Under the pieces are notes generated by a model that worked only from the letters and a program-made list of their open reading frames with translations, was not told the DNA's origin and ran no database searches. Positions 27,012-35,476 of a DNA stretch of 64,000 nt are shown one piece after another. Source of the stretch: Maribacter sp. PR1 (GTDB lineage: Bacteria; Bacteroidota; Bacteroidia; Flavobacteriales; Flavobacteriaceae); contig NZ_JAQPCG010000003.1 in assembly GCF_028464145.1 (NCBI RefSeq), positions 62,001 to 126,000 on the forward strand, read 5' to 3'. The translations under genes and the position numbers were made by a program. Numbering within the stretch: position 1 is the first letter of the stretch; every line of letters begins with the position of its first letter.

Positions 27012-29189
27012 TCAACTATTTTTTTGTTTTTCTACTAAATCCAATTGATCTACACTAACGTTGGTCGTGAACATACCATAATTAACGATGGCCTTGCCTT
27101 TTTCCAAAGAATCTATAGTTCCAACAGCTTTTCCATCCAGCATGCGTACACGGTCGCCCACTGTAAAAACAGGTCGTGGTTTGTGCTTTTCCTTTAGGAT
27201 GGATTTTTTCTTTTCTACTTTCTTTTTCTCGCGGATTACCTTGACCTCTTTCTGTACTTCTTGGGCTACTTGGGCTTTTTTGGAGCGTTCTTTTTTAGCT
27301 TCTTGTGCCGTTTTCTTTTTCCGCTTGCTATTTTCCGTCTCTACAATCCGCAAAAGTTCCGATATCAAAGGACGTTTTTTATTGTTCTGAAAATACTTAT
27401 CCGCCGCTACATTTACTTTATTTCCCAATTGTATCATCCGTTGGTCGTGGTCATACAATTCTTGATAGTTTTCCAGTTTTGACTTTATTTTGGCATTCAA
27501 TTTTTCCAACCTTGCGGCTTCCTCTCGGGCTTTTCCTTCTTCCTCCTTCAATTTTGACCCTGTTTCGGCCATCTTACTGCGTTCTTTTTGTAGTTTGGCG
27601 ATTGTAGCATCAAAACGAACCTTCCCACGCTCAATTTTCTTTTTGGCCTTATTGATAAGCGAGTAAGGGATTCCGTTCTTTTGAGCGACTTCAAAAGTGA
27701 AAGAGCTACCGGCCTGCCCTAAAATCAATTGAAACGTGGGTTCCAGCGTTTTACTGTCAAAAAGCATATTGGCGTTGGTGGCATGGGGGAGTTCATTGGC
27801 CAATGCCTTTAAATTGGCATAATGGGTAGTGATTACCCCGTAGGAGCCACGCGCATAGAAAACCTCCAAGAACGTTTCAGCGAGTGCACCCCCCAATTCT
27901 GGATCACTTCCTGTTCCAAACTCATCGATTAGGAACAAGGTCTTTTCATTGCACCTTTTTAAAAATTGGTTCATGTTTTTAAGCCGATAACTGTACGTAC
28001 TTAAATGATTTTCAATGGATTGGTTGTCTCCAATATCCGTTAAAATCTTATGAAAAAAACAAACTTCACTGCGTTCGTGGACGGGAATCAGCAGCCCGCT
28101 TTGCAACATTACCTGAAGTAGACCAATGGTCTTTAAGGTAATACTTTTTCCCCCGGCATTAGGCCCGGATATGACTATAATTCGATTTTCCGAGTGTAGT
28201 TCTATAGTTTGGGGAAACGTTTTTTCTCCTTTTCTTTTGTTGCTTAAAAATAGTAGGGGGTGAAAGGCATCTCGTAAAAACAAACGTCGCTCTTTGCTTA
28301 CTTTGGGCTTTAGGGCGTCAATATCTTGCGCGTATTTTGCTTTTGCGGCCGTAACGTCTACTTGACTAAGATAATTCTGATAGTCGCTTAAAAGGGCTTT
28401 AAATGGTCTAATTTGATTGGTAAGCTGATTCAAGATACGCTGAATCTCCTCCTTTTCCTCAAACTCCAGATTGTTCAGCTCCCTACTAAAGCGCAATGTA
28501 GCTTCAGGTTCAATATAGACGATACTTCCCGTCTTGGAGGTGCCCATCACCGCACCTTTTATTTTTTTGCGGTACATGGCCTTTACGGCCAATACTCTGC
28601 GGTTCTCTACGACCGACTCCCTAATTTCATCCAAATAATCGGAAGATTGATAGGTAGCCAGTGCGCTACCAAAACTCTGACTGATTTTTCCCCGAACCTG
28701 GTTCATCTGTCTTCTAATGCTCAATAGAGCGTCAGAGGCATTGTCCTTTACCTCCCCAAATCGGTCGATTACTTGGTTTACCAGCGATGGAATTTCAGTA
28801 TTGGGCTCCAATTCCAGAGCAAAATCATGAAGCAGGGGATAGTATTCCTTAAACTTTTTAAAAAACTTTTGGTGGGTCAAAACGGTATCACAAATGCTAG
28901 CTATTCGCTTGAAACCCTGGAGTTCCAGCGTGGTGTTCTCAATTTTAAGCAACCTTAGTTCTCCTTGGATGCTATCAAAACCGTGATTTGGTATTTTGTT
29001 GTCGCTGATCAGTGAAGAAAGATATTCCGATGTTTTTCCTAACGCCAGTTCCATTTCGCTCTCATTTTCCAATGGAGCTATTACCAGCGCAGTTTCTTTG
29101 CCTAGTTCCGTATTGCATCGAGCCGAAACTTGTTGCAATATTTTAGGGAATTCTAAATCTTGGAGTGTTTTGGGATGTATATTGGCCAC
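27012..29189 (-). CDS. MutS2-like DNA mismatch-repair family ATPase without Smr domain
   Basis: 725 residues. The MutS core and lever region (about 1-330) are followed by the ATPase domain with Walker A GPNAGGKS (342-349), Walker B LFLIDEFGTGSDP (about 420) and the THYANLKAL signature. A long charged coiled coil (about 520-660) leads to a KOW-like C-terminal segment (RPVFTVGDRVRMLDGKAVGTIDSL). Bacterial MutS2 normally ends with a Smr nuclease domain; here the protein stops at about 725 residues without one. There is no frameshift downstream, so this appears to be the natural flavobacterial form. It may act in recombination control or ribosome rescue without Smr cleavage. Confidence 0.88.
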   Translation of the reverse strand: MANIHPKTLQDLEFPKILQQVSARCNTELGKETALVIAPLENESEMELALGKTSEYLSSLISDNKIPNHGFDSIQGELRLLKIENTTLELQGFKRIASICDTVLTHQKFFKKFKEYYPLLHDFALELEPNTEIPSLVNQVIDRFGEVKDNASDALLSIRRQMNQVRGKISQSFGSALATYQSSDYLDEIRESVVENRRVLAVKAMYRKKIKGAVMGTSKTGSIVYIEPEATLRFSRELNNLEFEEKEEIQRILNQLTNQIRPFKALLSDYQNYLSQVDVTAAKAKYAQDIDALKPKVSKERRLFLRDAFHPLLFLSNKRKGEKTFPQTIELHSENRIIVISGPNAGGKSITLKTIGLLQVMLQSGLLIPVHERSEVCFFHKILTDIGDNQSIENHLSTYSYRLKNMNQFLKRCNEKTLFLIDEFGTGSDPELGGALAETFLEVFYARGSYGVITTHYANLKALANELPHATNANMLFDSKTLEPTFQLILGQAGSSFTFEVAQKNGIPYSLINKAKKKIERGKVRFDATIAKLQKERSKMAETGSKLKEEEGKAREEAARLEKLNAKIKSKLENYQELYDHDQRMIQLGNKVNVAADKYFQNNKKRPLISELLRIVETENSKRKKKTAQEAKKERSKKAQVAQEVQKEVKVIREKKKVEKKKSILKEKHKPRPVFTVGDRVRMLDGKAVGTIDSLEKGKAIVNYGMFTTNVSVDQLDLVEKQKNS

Positions 29190-29211
29190 GGATTATTCAA
29201 AAAATCAGTTG

Positions 29212-29219
29212 CAAAGGTA
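29212..29219 (-). promoter_or_regulatory. -10 element (TACCTTTG) for the MutS2-like gene
   Basis: On the minus strand TACCTTTG followed by C lies 22 bases upstream of the start codon; TTTC near 29239-29242 is a weak -33 partner at about 19 bases. Confidence 0.55.
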
Positions 29220-29253
29220 GCTATTGGCATTTGAATTAGAAATTGATAATCAC

Positions 29254-29784
29254 CTACGGACTATTTCTAACCCCTTCCAATACATCTGGGCTTAAAGTTT
29301 CAGTTGAATCGAGAGTCGTTTTATGTAAAACAGAAATATCCCCTGTAGACTCTAGAACCACGGCTTCAATCTCACTAAAATTGAGGACGTTGGCCTCTCT
29401 CAATTTAGCAATAAGTTGTGTTTTCTGTATTCTGGCGTGTTTCAGATTTTTATATAAAATTTGATCACCGTCCATGAGCAGCAAGGGCTTGTTGGAAATT
29501 AACCGGTCCAAAGGCCTAAATCTCTTTTGCAGTGCGGAAAAAGCATATGTAAGGGCCAACAGCCCGGTAATGGCTATAGCCCCATGAACAATCGAAGTAC
29601 TTGAGGTCAAGGTTGAAGAGATAATACTACCAATGGCCACGGTAAAAGCAAAATCGTAAGCGGTAAACTTGGCAAAGGATCTTAATCCTACCATCCTGGT
29701 CAATAGGATTATGACTATAAAAATTAAAAAACTTCCTACCAAAGTCTCCCATAAGGGGTCGTTTACGTTATAGATCCAATCCAT
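29254..29784 (-). CDS. DUF421 (YetF-like) membrane protein
   Basis: 176 residues with about three membrane helices in the first 90 residues, followed by the soluble DUF421 part (PLLLMDGDQILYKNLKHARIQKTQLIAKLREANVLNFSEIEAVVLESTGDISV). The motif VGLRSFAKFTAYDFAFTVAIGSIISSTL is typical of the family. Function is unknown; the YetF/YcaP family is widespread in bacteria. It lies upstream of the MutS2-like gene on the same strand. Confidence 0.85.
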   Translation of the reverse strand: MDWIYNVNDPLWETLVGSFLIFIVIILLTRMVGLRSFAKFTAYDFAFTVAIGSIISSTLTSSTSIVHGAIAITGLLALTYAFSALQKRFRPLDRLISNKPLLLMDGDQILYKNLKHARIQKTQLIAKLREANVLNFSEIEAVVLESTGDISVLHKTTLDSTETLSPDVLEGVRNSP

Positions 29785-29914
29785 TTGTATGATTTAAAAT
29801 TCAGTCTTTGTGGCTTTGCCGTAGGCGTAAGCCATTTGTAAATCTTCTAAAGCTATGAGGTTATTATGGTAATTTGTGGCTTTTAAAATGTATAAATTTG
29901 CTCAAAAAGCTGAA

Positions 29915-30580
29915 ATGTCCATAAATATCCACCCAAGTTGGAAACAAGAGTTGAAAGAAGAGTTTGAAAAGCCATATTTCAAACAATTGACCGAATTTGT
30001 GCGTCAAGAATATGCTCAACACACCTGTTATCCAAAAGGGAGTGATATTTTTTCAGCATTTGACCACTGTCCTTTCGACGGCACCAAGGTGGTAATCATT
30101 GGTCAGGACCCATACCATGGCCCTGGACAGGCAAATGGGCTATGCTTTTCCGTGAAAGAGGGTATTCCGCACCCGCCGTCATTGATAAATATATTCAAGG
30201 AAATTCAAACAGACCTTTCCGTTCCTTACCCAAAAAGTGGTAATCTGGAGCGGTGGGCGGACCAAGGTGTATTATTATTAAATGCCACATTAACGGTCCG
30301 TGCGCATCAGGCGGGAAGTCATCAAGGCAAAGGTTGGGAAACCTTTACGGATGCGGTAATTCGTACATTGTCAGCAAGGGAATCGCCAATCGTTTTTTTG
30401 TTATGGGGTGGTTATGCCAAGAAAAAGATAAAGTTAATAGACGCTGATAGGCATCATATACTTACCTCTGGACACCCATCTCCCCTAAGTGCCAATAGAG
30501 GGTATTGGTTTGGCAACCGTCATTTTTCCCAGTGCAATAAAATTTTGACTGATCTGAACAATAAAGTCATAGGGTGGTGA
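29915..30580 (+). CDS. ung: Uracil-DNA glycosylase (family 1)
   Basis: 221 residues from the ATG in MSINIHPSWKQ, chosen because Ung proteins usually begin shortly before the HPSW segment; upstream in-frame ATG (29888) and GTG (29876) codons would extend it by up to 13 residues. Motif GQDPYHGPGQANGLCFSV carries the catalytic Asp, and HPSPLSANRGYWFGNRHFS is the DNA minor-groove/His motif. It removes uracil from DNA as the first step of base excision repair. Confidence 0.95.
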   Translation: MSINIHPSWKQELKEEFEKPYFKQLTEFVRQEYAQHTCYPKGSDIFSAFDHCPFDGTKVVIIGQDPYHGPGQANGLCFSVKEGIPHPPSLINIFKEIQTDLSVPYPKSGNLERWADQGVLLLNATLTVRAHQAGSHQGKGWETFTDAVIRTLSARESPIVFLLWGGYAKKKIKLIDADRHHILTSGHPSPLSANRGYWFGNRHFSQCNKILTDLNNKVIGW

Positions 30581-30655
30581 GTTGTGTAGTGTAGGTATTT
30601 TTTGTAATTTATAAATAGAAAATTCTGAACTAAATTAAAAGTAAAATCCCCGATA

Positions 30656-31087
30656 ATGAGCAAGTTTGAAAACTTAAATTCTATTTTGTTGATAGACGAT
30701 GATGAATCCAGCAACTTTCTACACTCCATCTTCATAAATAAATTAGATCTGGATATTGAAATAAATTCCGCCTTAAATGGACAGGAAGGATTAGATTTTA
30801 TATTGGATAAGGGTTTGGAGAAACTTGCTTTGCCTTGTATGGTCATGCTTGACCTTAGAATGCCCGTAAAAGACGGCTGGGAATTTATGAAGATGTACGA
30901 AGAGCAAGTGCCAAAGGAACTAAAAGAGCAGTTGGTTGTTGTTTTGGTTACGGTGAGCGACAACCAAGAAGACAGGGACAAGGCCGAGGCAAATCCGTAT
31001 ATCATGGACTACGCACAAAAGCCACTTTCAGACGACACTTTCAAAAAGTTAATTGGTAAACATTTCAATTTGACTTCTACCGTATAA
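30656..31087 (+). CDS. Single-domain response regulator (CheY-like receiver)
   Basis: 143 residues comprising only a receiver domain. Acidic residues in LIDDDESSN, the phospho-acceptor Asp in CMVMLDLRMPVKDGWEF, and the conserved Lys in YAQKPLS are present. No output domain and no cognate kinase nearby, so it is an orphan that may act by protein contact. The stretch NPYIMDYAQKPLSDDTFKKL is the usual end of flavobacterial receivers. Confidence 0.92.
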   Translation: MSKFENLNSILLIDDDESSNFLHSIFINKLDLDIEINSALNGQEGLDFILDKGLEKLALPCMVMLDLRMPVKDGWEFMKMYEEQVPKELKEQLVVVLVTVSDNQEDRDKAEANPYIMDYAQKPLSDDTFKKLIGKHFNLTSTV

Positions 31088-31095
31088 GGTCGAAA

Positions 31096-31941
31096 TCATC
31101 TTAAAAAGGTTTCCTGTTTTAGTTTTTGGTCGACCAAATCTAGCTCTAATAGCGTATCCTGAACGGTTTCCAGGGTTTTAATCGGTAATTGATTTTGACT
31201 CCACTCCGTAAGGGCCATCCATTCTTGAATATCTTCCAATTTCTGCCCATATCTATTTGCCAATGTCCGATCTATACTTGGAATTTCCTTAAATTCTGTA
31301 GTGTAGCTGTTAATTACCTCTAAAATATGGTTCACCAGGCTACTGTATTGATCGAGAAACTTCTCTCTTCCTACCACCATAAAGCAGGGCCAGGGGGTTG
31401 GGCAGTCTCCCAGTCTTTTAAAAATGCGTTTATCTACAAGAGGTTTCGTGGTAAAATGTTCCCACATAAAATAATCTGCATTTCCATTTGCAAGCCCTTC
31501 TATGGCTCCCTCTAAACTATTTATAACCTCGAACTGGAGCTTTTTTGGGTCCCATCCTTCATTTTGAGCCTGTACATAGGCCATTAAATGGCTTCCGCTA
31601 CCAAATCTACTAATCGCTGCCTTAGTGTTCTTTAAATCGCTTATTTTAGAAAAATCGCTATTTGCATCCACATGAATACCCCAAAGTAGGGGAGTGGCAA
31701 TATATTCCTGTATAATTTTAACGGGGTTGCCCTCGGTGATACTTTTTATAATACCTTCTGTAAGTATTATAGCAAGATCGGTTTCCCCTTCAGCTAGCAT
31801 TTGACACATTTTTCCGGTTCCTTCGGGAACATCGGTCCATTGTAAATCTATTCCACGCTCCGAAAAGGCACCCTCATCTATGGCTAAATGCCAGGGTAGG
31901 TTAAAATGCTCGGGTACTCCAATGATTTTTACCGTTTTCAC
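31096..31941 (-). CDS. Periplasmic-binding-protein-fold protein without signal peptide (NMT1/SsuA-like)
   Basis: 281 residues. The fold is that of type II binding proteins related to NMT1/SsuA/ThiY: VPEHFNLPWHLAIDEGAFSERGIDLQW at the start, LAEGETDLAII, ISRFGSGSHLMAYV and ANGNADYFMWEHF. There is no signal peptide or lipobox, and no transporter permease or ATPase is nearby, so it is probably cytoplasmic. That makes a transport role unlikely and an enzyme or sensor role more likely, as in MqnA/MqnD or THI5-like proteins. The gene overlaps the nucleoside phosphorylase gene by 4 bases, indicating translational coupling. Confidence 0.78.
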   Translation of the reverse strand: MKTVKIIGVPEHFNLPWHLAIDEGAFSERGIDLQWTDVPEGTGKMCQMLAEGETDLAIILTEGIIKSITEGNPVKIIQEYIATPLLWGIHVDANSDFSKISDLKNTKAAISRFGSGSHLMAYVQAQNEGWDPKKLQFEVINSLEGAIEGLANGNADYFMWEHFTTKPLVDKRIFKRLGDCPTPWPCFMVVGREKFLDQYSSLVNHILEVINSYTTEFKEIPSIDRTLANRYGQKLEDIQEWMALTEWSQNQLPIKTLETVQDTLLELDLVDQKLKQETFLR

Positions 31942-32810
31942 TTTGTTACTATTTTTTGAAGGGTAAATTTAATGAGTTCCTGAACAGATTCCTTTGGATT
32001 TTCAGAGAATTCCCCGGTGGCCCTGTTGGCCAGTATACAATTCAGGGATATGGCCCGATGGCCTAACAGTTTTGAAAGGGCATAAATACCCGATGTTTCC
32101 ATTTCAAGGTTGGTTATACGCTTATCTCGATACCGGAAATCGGAAATTATTTTAATGAATGTACACTCACTCGGTAAAATCCTTAAAGTCCTACCTTGCG
32201 GTCCGTAAAAACCTGTATTTGTGGTTGTTATTCCTAATCGTATACGATTTGAATTAAATTTTTTGGCCAAATCCTTGTCAAAACCGACAATATAAGGTCT
32301 GGATTTTTTCATGGACCACTGCGTTTGGGCCATAAATTCATTTTCCATCTCCTTATATTCGTTTAATTCATTTTCATAGAAATGAAGGAGGCCATCAAAA
32401 CCAATGGCTAGCTCACTTAATATCCACGAATTTACCGGAATATCAGGTTGAATGGCTCCAGAGGTTCCAATTCTGACAATTGTTAATCGTATACGATTTT
32501 TTTTGATTCCCCTAGTCTTAAAATCGATATTGACCAAGGCATCTAGCTCGTTCAAAACGATGTCAATGTTATCTGTACCGATTCCCGTGGAAATGACACT
32601 GATTCTTTTGCCTTTTAGGTGACCTGTGTGTGTAAGAAACTCTCGTTTACCCTTCTTTACCTCTATACTATCGAAATAGCTCGAAACCTCGGATACCCGA
32701 TCAGGGTCGCCAACGGTAATTATAGTATTCGCTAGGTCCTTTGGAAGTAAATTGAGGTGGTAAATGCTGCCATCGGCATTTAGGATAAGCTCGGAAGGGC
32801 CTAATTGCAT
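31938..32810 (-). CDS. Nucleoside phosphorylase (uridine phosphorylase-like)
   Basis: 290 residues of the PNP/UDP phosphorylase superfamily: TVGDPDRVSEVSSYFD at the start, ISTGIGTDNIDIVLNELDAL, RIGTSGAIQPDIPVN, and the late NLEMETSGIYALSKLLGHRAISLN that carries the substrate-binding Glu-Met-Glu. It splits a nucleoside with phosphate to base and ribose-1-phosphate; the base specificity is not certain. Two copies of ATCGTATACGAT lie in it, both encoding Asn-Arg-Ile-Arg-Leu. It is the middle gene of a three-gene operon. Confidence 0.87.
   Translation of the reverse strand: MQLGPSELILNADGSIYHLNLLPKDLANTIITVGDPDRVSEVSSYFDSIEVKKGKREFLTHTGHLKGKRISVISTGIGTDNIDIVLNELDALVNIDFKTRGIKKNRIRLTIVRIGTSGAIQPDIPVNSWILSELAIGFDGLLHFYENELNEYKEMENEFMAQTQWSMKKSRPYIVGFDKDLAKKFNSNRIRLGITTTNTGFYGPQGRTLRILPSECTFIKIISDFRYRDKRITNLEMETSGIYALSKLLGHRAISLNCILANRATGEFSENPKESVQELIKFTLQKIVTK
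32236..32249. repeat. AATCGTATACGATT palindrome, copy 3
   Basis: Exact 14-base palindrome inside the nucleoside phosphorylase gene, read as AAT CGT ATA CGA TT on the minus strand. Confidence 0.7.
32485..32498. repeat. AATCGTATACGATT palindrome, copy 4
   Basis: Second exact 14-base copy in the same gene, 249 bases from copy 3 and in the same reading frame. Confidence 0.7.
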
Positions 32811-32811
32811 T

Positions 32812-33744
32812 CTATAATTTTAGTATCCTACTAGAATCCGTATTGTAAAGAAAGTCATATTTAAGAGCGCCGCCCAGATACACATCATTATCCTGAATAC
32901 ACGAATAATAACTGGTTTGCCCATCGAGAATCGCCTTTCCCTTCTTGGACAAACGCACAGGATTCAATGAGGTAAAAAGGGGCTTTAGTCTTTGAATGGC
33001 CCTGTCGTATTGGGTGTCTCCAAAGCCTAAATTTCCTTGATTACTCAAAATAGTCCCTAAAAATTCGCTCTTGGACTTTGGCTTTTTATCTATGGCTAAT
33101 TGTAAAATGTTGTTTTCCATTTCGTTAAGACCATTGGCAATGCTTGGAAAACGTTTTAAATGAGTATTAACGGCATCACCCAGATAAGCAAAGTTGTAAT
33201 CGTTAAAGTCCGTAAGGTTTTCCAGACGTATGGGGTTATTGCTGCAGTACAATTGCCAAACATAATCGGCGAATTCTACATCATCCTGATTTAATACCAC
33301 CTTATTCTGATAAAGCTTCGTAAGCTTTTCATCTGAAAGTTCGTTTAGGCCATACAATTTTCCACTTTCGTCTTCCTTGCCGGAGCACACCAGTGAAATC
33401 TCGGCATATCTCCTATTGGTCAGCAGCCAACTAATAACGGCTAGCATATTCACCTGACAAAATAGGTCATATTCGAACCAAAGGACGATTTGATCTTGCT
33501 GTTTATGGTTGCAAAGGGAACGATATTCCTTTAAGGTCTTCTCGATGAACCACGATTTAGAAACTTTGTAATTTTTATGAAGAAACTCAAACCTCGTTTT
33601 CCAAAAAGACTCACTACCGACATGAGTTAATGTTTTACCCTCACACAGCATTTCACGCCATGTAATGATATCTCCTTTTATATCCAGCTTCTTAAGACGT
33701 TCAGTGAAAGCGTCTCCGTTCGTAATGTGTAGAAGGGAACTCAT
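32812..33744 (-). CDS. DUF1835 domain-containing protein
   Basis: 310 residues. The N-terminal part LLHITNGDAFTERLKKLDIKGDIITWREML and IVLWFEYDLFCQVNML are the marks of DUF1835 proteins, which recur in Bacteroidota and Firmicutes without known function. The C-terminal part contains SKKGKAILDG, a winged-helix-like segment. It ends two bases from the start of the nucleoside phosphorylase gene, so the three genes form one operon with the binding-protein-fold protein. This context hints at nucleotide or base metabolism. Confidence 0.82.
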   Translation of the reverse strand: MSSLLHITNGDAFTERLKKLDIKGDIITWREMLCEGKTLTHVGSESFWKTRFEFLHKNYKVSKSWFIEKTLKEYRSLCNHKQQDQIVLWFEYDLFCQVNMLAVISWLLTNRRYAEISLVCSGKEDESGKLYGLNELSDEKLTKLYQNKVVLNQDDVEFADYVWQLYCSNNPIRLENLTDFNDYNFAYLGDAVNTHLKRFPSIANGLNEMENNILQLAIDKKPKSKSEFLGTILSNQGNLGFGDTQYDRAIQRLKPLFTSLNPVRLSKKGKAILDGQTSYYSCIQDNDVYLGGALKYDFLYNTDSSRILKL

Positions 33745-33858
33745 TTTCGATATAAGGTTTACGTTTAGCGATTAAAAGTAACGTTTAATGTAAAAAAACA
33801 AAAGAATTTAACAGAAAAAGACGCAACCCTTTTCCTTAACTTGTACTAAAGCTGAGAA

Positions 33859-34185
33859 TTAGCCCCCAACTCTTTTAACATTAAAGCCTTTTTCTTTTAA
33901 GATGTCCATAATTTTATCCCGGTAATCGCCTTGGATGATAATCTTGTCATTTTTAAAACTCCCACCTACGCTTAAGGTAGTTTTTAACTCTTTGGCAAGC
34001 TTCCTAAAATCACTGTCCGCCCCTGTGTAACCTTCTATGATGGTAATGGGTTTCCCCTTTCTTTTTTCATACTTGCAAATTAGGGGATTATCTTGAAGCC
34101 ATAGGTCACTTTTTTGCTCTTTTTCGGGGACATCCTCCGGTTCGTGGTCGGGAAATAGATTTTTTAGCTGGTCTTTTAGGTCCAT
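33859..34185 (-). CDS. SUI1/eIF1-like translation factor (YciH family)
   Basis: 108 residues. The C-terminal 70 residues match the SUI1 fold: RKGKPITIIEGYTGADSDFRKLAKELKTTLSVGGSFKNDKIIIQGDYRDKIMDILKEKGF. This is the small bacterial family related to eukaryotic eIF1 and E. coli YciH, which is thought to influence start-codon fidelity. It lies alone between an outer-membrane-like protein gene and the DUF1835 operon. Confidence 0.92.
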   Translation of the reverse strand: MDLKDQLKNLFPDHEPEDVPEKEQKSDLWLQDNPLICKYEKRKGKPITIIEGYTGADSDFRKLAKELKTTLSVGGSFKNDKIIIQGDYRDKIMDILKEKGFNVKRVGG

Positions 34186-34197
34186 AAAAACGTTTAT

Positions 34198-35406
34198 TTA
34201 GAAAGTATACCCTAAAATTACAGAATAAACCTTATAATCGGATTGCCATGTTTTGTACTTGTCCAATAAATCCCGTGGACTGAAATATCGTAATTGAAGA
34301 CGTAATTTATCTTTGAACTTATATCCAACTCCCGCTCTCCAATTACCCCAAGCATCGATATTCAGCTCGGTATTGTTTTCAAAGGTAATTTTAGAATCTA
34401 AATCATAATCAAATACGATGGCGGCATCTAGAAAGAGGCTATTATTGTTATTTAGATAGCTATAATGTCGAAAACCAAACGGAAATTCGATAGAAGCGTA
34501 ATCTACATTTGCCTGGATTGAAGAATTATATAAGATTGAAGGGTTAGTGTAACCTTCTTTTTTAAAGAATTGGTAAGTTGGCTCTACAAATAAGCTCCAT
34601 TTATTTTTGTTAAAAGGTAGAAAGGACTCTAACTCAACACCTGCTCTAAACCCTATACCAGAACCAAAGTCAGTACTTCTTAGGGCGAATGGGCCATTAG
34701 AAATGAATAAAGAAGCCATATTAATACCTACATTAGCAGCTATCAGAAATTTAAATTTGGATTTTTCAAGTTGTTCCGGCGTATATGAAGGGTCGAGACA
34801 TTGATTAAAATCGTTGAATATATTTATTAAGGCTTCTCTTTTATATCTTAAACGCTGTATTTTGGTTGGAGTAATTTGAGAGCATTTCATGGAATTCAAT
34901 AACTGCTGTTTGTATTGATTGTTTTCCCCGATTTGCATATTTTCTTTCCGGTATTTTTTGTAAACCAAGGGCTCCATTTCTCCTTCCTTGACTGAATAGA
35001 AAAATCGTATCAAGTTTTGGTCTTCGTAAGAATATAATTTGGCAGGCCCGGCTACTAATTCCTTTAGAAACAATTGTTCGTTTTTAAAGCTAACCGATCT
35101 ATTTTGCTCCAATTCAGATGTTTGGAAGGAAGATCTGTTAATGGCAATGGATTTTCTAATATATCTGGGACCATTTTTAATATTAAACTCCTGAATATTG
35201 GAAATCAAGGCTTCTTGGGGACTATCTTCCTCTTTATTTTTATATTGAAAGGATGAAGGGTTATTCTTCCAATCCTCGTTTTTAATAAGACAGTGGTTTT
35301 TTTCTCCATTATTAGTAACGAAATAACCTTCTTCAAAATTAATTTGGGAGGAAAGGCTCTGCAGGGAAAGGAAAAAAAGGGCAGCTACCCATATTTTTTT
35401 TAACAT
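34198..35406 (-). CDS. Exported beta-barrel-like protein of unknown function
   Basis: 402 residues with a signal peptide (MLKKIWVAALFFLSLQSLSSQ). The first 170 residues (YFVTNNGEKNHCLIKNEDWKN, FKNEQLFLKELVAGPAKLYSYEDQ) resemble a recurrent N-terminal domain of flavobacterial proteins of unknown function. The last 190 residues alternate in outer-membrane strand pattern (LFVEPTYQFF, GFRHYSYL, WRAGVGYKF) and end in VILGYTF, typical of a barrel. No named family can be given. Confidence 0.78.
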   Translation of the reverse strand: MLKKIWVAALFFLSLQSLSSQINFEEGYFVTNNGEKNHCLIKNEDWKNNPSSFQYKNKEEDSPQEALISNIQEFNIKNGPRYIRKSIAINRSSFQTSELEQNRSVSFKNEQLFLKELVAGPAKLYSYEDQNLIRFFYSVKEGEMEPLVYKKYRKENMQIGENNQYKQQLLNSMKCSQITPTKIQRLRYKREALINIFNDFNQCLDPSYTPEQLEKSKFKFLIAANVGINMASLFISNGPFALRSTDFGSGIGFRAGVELESFLPFNKNKWSLFVEPTYQFFKKEGYTNPSILYNSSIQANVDYASIEFPFGFRHYSYLNNNNSLFLDAAIVFDYDLDSKITFENNTELNIDAWGNWRAGVGYKFKDKLRLQLRYFSPRDLLDKYKTWQSDYKVYSVILGYTF

Positions 35407-35476
35407 AAAACTGATATTTAGGCTGATGGTTTTGTCAACCCAAACGTAGGAAAAGGACGATTAATTGTGATTGGAT

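Noticed and set aside
30520..31005. A 161-codon antisense frame across the response regulator gene.
   Set aside because: It is the mirror of a clearly conserved receiver domain and has no recognisable protein features of its own.
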